Source: Paramyrothecium sp. XJ0827
Lineage: Eukaryota; Ascomycota; Sordariomycetes; Hypocreales; Stachybotryaceae
Direction: 5' to 3'
DNA length: 64,000 nt
Assembly (NCBI GenBank): GCA_020881915.1
Contig: JAJFPB010000004.1
Span: 682,001-746,000, forward strand
A model generated the notes under the pieces. It was not told the DNA's origin. It did no database searches and worked only from the letters and a program-made list of their open reading frames with translations. Shown here one piece after another: positions 58,701 through 64,000 of the stretch (its first letter is position 1; each line of letters opens with the position of its first letter). A program made the position numbers and the translations under genes.

Positions 58701-61700
58701 GCCAGTGGTAGTCAAACTGGCCCCAGATGCCTTCCCACTCCTTAGAACGAGTCATTAAATTGCTTATGAGCCGCCACAGTTCCGGAAGGATAGTTGCTGG
58801 TGACAATGAAGTAACGACTGACCTGACAAGCTCTAAATCAGTCTTCGCCACACATGCTCTCTCCAGGTACAATTCGACAGGGAGACTGTCGTCAGACTTG
58901 AGCTCACTTGCGTTCCTGTACGTCTTTTCTAGAATTTCCACGCAAGCTACAGTAGCCTTGTCTCCTAGCCGGTGTAGTGGAGTCCAGTTGTCTGATTCAA
59001 CAGGTTCAGGCTTCGCTCCAGCATCTATGAGGGTCTGGAGAACGGTTGCTGACCCCAAAGCAGCCGCCAAGCCTATAACAGGCGGGTGTTCGTCCCAGAA
59101 ATCCGGTATAACACTAGCATAGCTGATCAAACTGTGGATAGTGTCCTCCTCATAGGATGCATCTGAAGCTCCAGTTTCTAGCGCAACCATGAGTGGTGTG
59201 TTTCCCTCTAAATTAGTCGTGGTCATAGCATCCACAGCGGCTCGAGGATCCACATCATGTAGATCGATCAGAAGTTCGTCGTAATAAATGTCGCCTTTTG
59301 CCCAAAGATGCACTATTGTAGAGCCTTCCTTGTTCTGAGACAAAAGTGAGACGTTGTGTTCGTGAAAAACTTCCATAATTTGAGGGCAATATCCGTGTTT
59401 ACACCCAACATGAATTGGTAGATCTCCGTCTTCGTCCTCCAAGTAGGGATTGCATCCATGTGCTAGAAGTGTCTTAATGGCCTCATAAGCAAAGTTTCTT
59501 GATGCTAGGTGGAGCAGGGTACCGCATTCTCCGTCGTACAACTTGTCTTTGTCGAGTCTGTCATCGGCCAAACACTTGATGAGCGTTTCTACATCATCGT
59601 CTCGCACAGCTGTTAGTGTTTGTGTAATGAGTGCTTCCTCCGAAAGAGATAATTTTGAGTCCAGCAGAAATGGATTATCTGTCCATCCAAGCTTATTCTG
59701 CAATCCCCAATTCCAAACAATAGATCCGATTTGAGCACCCCATTCTGAGGTATACAATTTTGTGTCTGTAAGGTATTCCAACAGCCCTAATGAAGATCTC
59801 TCAGGTGTGCTAGTATTGCTCTCGTAGTCTGAGCTCGCCTCATACTGGATGTCTTCGTTTAGCGTTAAGAGATGGACGCATTCTCTCAGGTTCTCAATCT
59901 CGGCGTCGTTGGGAACCACGCCAGATGACAGAAGGACGACTATCGGACTTAGGTCATTGAAGTGAACACACAAATGGCATGCTATCATGAATGAGGACAA
60001 TGACCCGGAAGATAGTGGATGCTCAGAGAGTTTGCCCCCATTCGCGATGAGATATTCAATTGTTTCGTTTCGACGCTCCGCCGATGGCAGAATGACAGGT
60101 GTAATCTCGTAATGCCTGACAGATCCTGGTCCGTAAAACGGGTCTTTCAGATCGACGGCGCCGACGATGGTGACCATAGCCAGGTCAAGTGGCCTGACTG
60201 TGCCGGAGCGTGCGTTTACGATGCTGCTCCCACTAAGCAGTGGCGCGCAAATCTCGGGAAGGTTGAGCGCAGATGCCATATGAAGAGGTCTAAAGCTTGG
60301 CTCGAGGACAGTTTTGCAAGCCCGTTTCATGGCCTCGGCCTCATTGAAGAGCGTACTGCTCATCTGCCGTAGGACTTGATAAAAAACCTCAACTGCCCAA
60401 GCGGAAAAGTTGGCCGTTTTCGATGCGTTGAACAGGGATTTCGCTAGCTCTAGGATTGGCCCATCCTGTAAACCAGACTTGGTGAAATGAAGCCATTGCA
60501 ACGCTGAATAGCGGTAGAAAGGATACTGCTCCTCTCTCATTTTATCGAATTCCAATTCTGCGTCTGCATCGTCGCCCGGTTTTCTTTTGAAGTTTTTGAG
60601 CTGCAAAAAACGCAAACACTGGGCAGCCAATCGGCCGAGACTTGTATCCTCCTGGATGTGATAGGAGGCCAGATTTGGTTGCTTTTTGATCCCCTGCAAG
60701 GCCTCGTAATTCACAAGAAACTCCTGGACTGAGAAATGGGCGAATTCAAAGTGGAGCTTGTCCTCCGACTTTCGAATGAGACTGCTGCATCGCCTGGAAA
60801 TTTCCTGCTCTGAGACAGTGTTACTGCCGTCCAGAGCTGAGTTGAGATTTTCCGGAGTCGAGACCGCTTGACGCAATTGCAGAATGGTCATCTTCGGCTC
60901 GGCAAAGGCGATAAATTGCAAGCACATCTGTACAACATGTTGCACGCGAACGGAGCAGCGTTTGACTCGCTCTAGTAGGCGACGATAGCTCTCAGGTAGA
61001 TCCGGCGGCAATTTCTGAAGTGCTTCCAGTCGTTCTTCGTCGTGAGCGCAGTCGCCTAAGTAATCAAGTTGGCACACTACCCAACGAAACCTGTTCAAGT
61101 CAGTCTCCTTGCGTTCGGTTGTGTAAAAATTTCGGAAGTTCAGCTTGCTTACATTCCGGCAGCGCGGCTCACCAATTTCTCTAGTATCTCATGCTTGATA
61201 TCCATATTGGTCAACCGTAGTTGACCGCCAAGAATACGTCTCTCCAACTCAGCAGTGACGTAAAGCCTGATGTCCTCCGTTTGAGCTGCAATGGGTATAT
61301 GCTCAAATTCGTCTTCAAGATGTACACGAATGTTGTAGTGGTCTCGACTGAGAAGTGCCATCGATAACCCCGTGGTATAACTCGATAACTCAGAGAGTAT
61401 CTCAACAACAGTGTCAGTGTTATCACCACACTCATCCAGCCCATCGACAATCACGATGGATTGCGTGAACAACTCGCACATTGTGGTAATCCTGCCCCTC
61501 AGTTCATCAGCTTCGGGTAGCTTTGCCAGACCCCTCAGCGGATGTAACGCACTGTAATATTCATCGAGCACGTCAAAAGCCTCGTCTTTTTGTAAGGCAA
61601 GCTGGGCAGCTATCGCGCCGAGGATGTTGACAACGTCCCATGTTTCATAGTCCTTGTAATCGCAGAAGAAGAACCCAACGCCAATGTTGGGCATCTTGTA

Positions 61701-62474
61701 GCTCTTTGTCAGAGCCTCCTGCACAACAGCACCAGCGAGTACTGTCTTGCCGGCTCCTGGAATCCCACTTAGCCAAAGTCTTGAACCTTCGGTTTCTAGC
61801 CACTGACTAAAGCCGGGGGATTCGGTAAGCCATAGTCCAGTCATGGGGTGCCTGAGAGAGATGCTTGTTTGCAGGTGCTGCTGTGGGCTAATTTTCATGA
61901 AGTAATCCAGTACTTGCTGCCTTTTGTTGTCAACAGAGATCTGTGTGTTGATTTTGATCTCTTTTATATCTTCAGCCATAGCAGACGTATCTTTGCTCAG
62001 CTGATCCATCTTTGACAAAGTAAGTTGCAATTTGCGCATCGAGTCTGCCCCAAGAGCTATCGAAATGGTCTGCTTGTGCTGCAATATTTCCTTCATCAAC
62101 CCCTCTGTCTCTGAGCTGTTAAATGGCCACTTCAGACGCGTTGCTAGTCCCTCCAGTTTACTGGATTTTGAATTGAAAGAGTCTAAGGCTTTCTTGGTCC
62201 TCTTGTCAATTCGATCCAACGTCTTCTTGCAGTGGCTCAAGTAATGGTTTCGCAAAGTAGGATCAAAGGCTCCCCCTTCCGCCTCAAGCTCGGAGGCAAG
62301 TGCTTGAAGGCTTCGGAGCACTGTCGCGAGATTGTTGATTTCATCTGCGATGGCTTGAATCTCGCCCTTGGCATCTTTAGCAGCTTTCCAGAACTTGAAA
62401 ACTGTCCGGAACACGACATCGGCCAGACTGGTAATACCAGCGACGCTGGCCGCCACGCTGAGAGGGTCCGACAT
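55778..62474 (-). CDS. HeLo-like/NACHT/ankyrin NLR-type receptor
   Basis: Very large STAND protein (about 2178 aa) of the fungal NLR class, expected to act in non-self sensing or cell death. Exons on the minus strand: 62474-61153, 61090-57017, 56918-55778. The N-terminal 150 residues (MSDPLSVAASVAGITSLADV onward) resemble the HeLo-like N-terminal domain of fungal STAND proteins. The NACHT has Walker A GIPGAGKT (237-244) and Walker B IVIVDGLDECGD (from 341); intron 1 rebuilds MFRWVVCQLD. A winged-helix-like region (FEFAHFSVQEFL) leads to a long series of ankyrin repeats (for example DGHTPLHFAAMRNL, DGSTPLHLAVRNGH, GCSPLILAIKLEM). The last exon adds more degenerate ankyrins. Intron 2 has three in-phase acceptors (56931, 56919, 56871 as last intron base); I chose the TAG at 56919. 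Confidence 0.9.
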
Positions 62475-62843
62475 GGCTTCGATCCCAATTCTAGGTGCAG
62501 GCCACGCTAAGACGTGCTAAGGCAGAGCAATTGTTGAGAGATGATGTGTTTGGGATATTACGGCATATTACGGCCTTTGGGGAGGGGGCTGAGGTGCCGC
62601 GGGGTGCCAAGGAGTTGCAAGGATGGTGCTGTTTTAGGAACATCCGTGGAGCAGTTACTCCGATTGTTGCTCCGGTGCCTCTAGGCAGCGAAGCATCCGG
62701 CCGAACGTCATGTGGTGAATATCTCTTTGAATGATCGCAAATAGTCGGCGGATACCTACTTGAGTGAAAAGAAGTGAACTCATTAAAATGGAGTGCGAAT
62801 CTCGGCTTGTATTCTTACTGATGGGTGCTCGCCTGTATAATTC
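62475..62843. other. Intergenic, no gene seen
   Basis: 369 nt between two minus-strand genes: promoter of the NLR gene and 3' UTR of the transcription-factor gene. Confidence 0.5.
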
Positions 62844-64000
62844 TCAGTACACATCCAATTGAATACCCATGGACAGGGGCAGGCAAGACATAGCAGCAAA
62901 TGCCGCCTCTCCCGCCTCGTCATGGAGTGTTCCAATCCATATATACTCATTTAGTATACGAATCGCCTCTTCCCAGTTTAAAAGTGGAGAGGTTATACTC
63001 GCCCACAGGGTGCCTATCCATGGCTCTGCCGGCTCAACCACCGATGTCAAGCCCACCATCAAGATCCAAAAGACGATGTCCTGCATGTCTGGTGCGATCA
63101 TTGCAAGGGCCTCGCACGAAGCTCGAAACTCCTTTTGCAGATACGGGCTGGAAGTTTTGCGGCCTGGCATCCGGAGTGTGGTTGATAGAATGGCGAGTGA
63201 GGTCAGGCGGAGGCATTCGTCTACAACATCATCCAGATCGTTATGAAGCTCCAGGAGGCGGGACTGGATTGAGCAGAGAGAGTCATTGAATTCTCGAGCA
63301 CCGAGAGGGTTCGTGCTCGCAGAATGTGTGTTGAGCAACCGAGTGAGTCGCTCGAGATCATGCAAGGCTGTGCGCAGTCGTTCATCTTTGGTTTGATTGA
63401 TCAGGTTCAGGAATCTCATCGTATGTTGATGACAAGATGTGCAAGGAAATACTGCCCCCCAGTCTATTGGGCCAATCTGCCTGCCTGTCAGAGTTCCGGT
63501 AATCATATAGGCCGAGAGTTCCAATCGATTCAGCTTGAAGCAAAAACTCTTGTTGATTTTCCCTTGCAACTGAATGATTCGCTTCAGCCCCGCTAGATGA
63601 AACTCCAGAGCTTGGTAGTCGCCAACAATGCTGGCTACGAGAGAGAGTCCAAGTACAATATGCAAGGTTGCCTCGCCTGTCTGTGCGTCGGGGTCTTTCA
63701 AACTCTTGTTGAGGAGAGCAAGTGTTCGCCTCAAGTGGAACAATGCCGTGCGAGAAAGCGGACGGTGCAAGGCGAAGTCTTCTAGTGCAGCGCCTGTGAA
63801 TAGAAGCGAATGCACCAGCCCTTCGTCGTAAGAGAAGAACGGGCCGCAGTCGCTGTACGATCCCTTAAAATCGACGCAACGATCGATAGGATAAAGGATA
63901 TGCTTAATCAAGGCATCTGAGAGTCGAAATCAGCACTTGTTCGGAATTTTATGTATGTAAAACAGCTACTCACATTTGGCTAAAAGCTCTTCTGAACGAC
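62844..64000 (-). CDS. Fungal-specific transcription factor domain protein, partial
   Basis: C-terminal part of a probable Zn2Cys6-type regulator; the gene continues past the right edge, where any DNA-binding domain would lie. Exons on the minus strand: (beyond 64000)-63974 and 63916-62844, 57-nt intron rebuilding SEELLAKY-ALIKHILYPI. The visible 366 residues match the Fungal_trans_2 (DUF3468) pattern: a hydrophobic entry helix LVHSLLFTGAALEDF, LRRTLALLNKSLKDP, ATLHIVLGLSLVASIVGDY, FHLAGLKRIIQLQG, and near the end VFWILMVGLTSV. Middle-homology regions of this type control activity of metabolic regulators. The target is unknown. The visible part alone cannot show whether a zinc cluster is present. 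Confidence 0.82.

Noticed and set aside
1..64000. CRISPR arrays, rRNA, bacterial-type operons or riboswitches
   Set aside because: No regularly spaced repeats, no rRNA-like blocks, and intron-rich fungal gene structure throughout.

Overview
The window reads as nuclear DNA of a filamentous ascomycete (Pezizomycotina, most likely a Sordariomycete). Nearly every gene is broken by short GT...AG introns of about 48-80 nt. Families largely confined to such fungi are present: HET, NACHT/STAND, CFEM, DUF6594, NmrA-like and the fungal transcription-factor domain. Genes lie on both strands with no operon logic. All exon joins below were worked out by hand from splice sites, reading phase and family continuity; no alignment or RNA evidence was available.

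Layout. 1-4.1 kb: a hydrolase-NACHT-WD40 NLR-like gene (minus) running off the left edge and apparently broken by two single-base slips. 4.8-6.2 kb: fructosamine/ketosamine kinase. 7.2-12.3 kb: SDR oxidoreductase, MFS exporter and epoxide hydrolase. 12.7-16.4 kb: a divergent pair of secreted hydrolases, a SurE-like phosphatase and an M14 carboxypeptidase carrying one apparent frameshift. 17.2-21.7 kb: NmrA-like protein, HET protein and a second SDR. 22.1-25.8 kb: siderophore transporter and CFEM GPI protein, divergent around a promoter holding two iron-regulator (GATA type) consensus sites. 27.4-31.0 kb: Myb/SANT-like nuclear protein and a DUF6594 membrane protein. 32.5-38.0 kb: a housekeeping block (OM14-like outer-membrane protein, MIA40, thiamine pyrophosphokinase, BOS1 SNARE). 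38.7-42.5 kb: DHA1 transporter and cytochrome P450 in tandem. 42.5-47.7 kb: a 5.2-kb stretch with no gene I can support. 47.7-49.6 kb: PTR2 peptide transporter. 50.1-52.5 kb: second HET protein. 53.1-54.4 kb: RNase T2. 55.8-62.5 kb: a giant HeLo-like/NACHT/ankyrin NLR of about 2178 aa. 62.8-64 kb: the C-terminal part of a fungal transcription factor running off the right edge.

How the parts may work together. The clearest functional unit is the iron module at 22-26 kb: siderophore uptake through the transporter, extracellular heme or iron handling by the CFEM protein, and shared twin GATA sites. The four NLR/HET genes suggest self/non-self recognition or programmed-cell-death functions in an accessory setting, while 32-38 kb is conserved cell biology. 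The three apparent frameshifts all fit one extra base in a short homopolymer, so assembly error and true gene decay must be separated before those genes are called dead.
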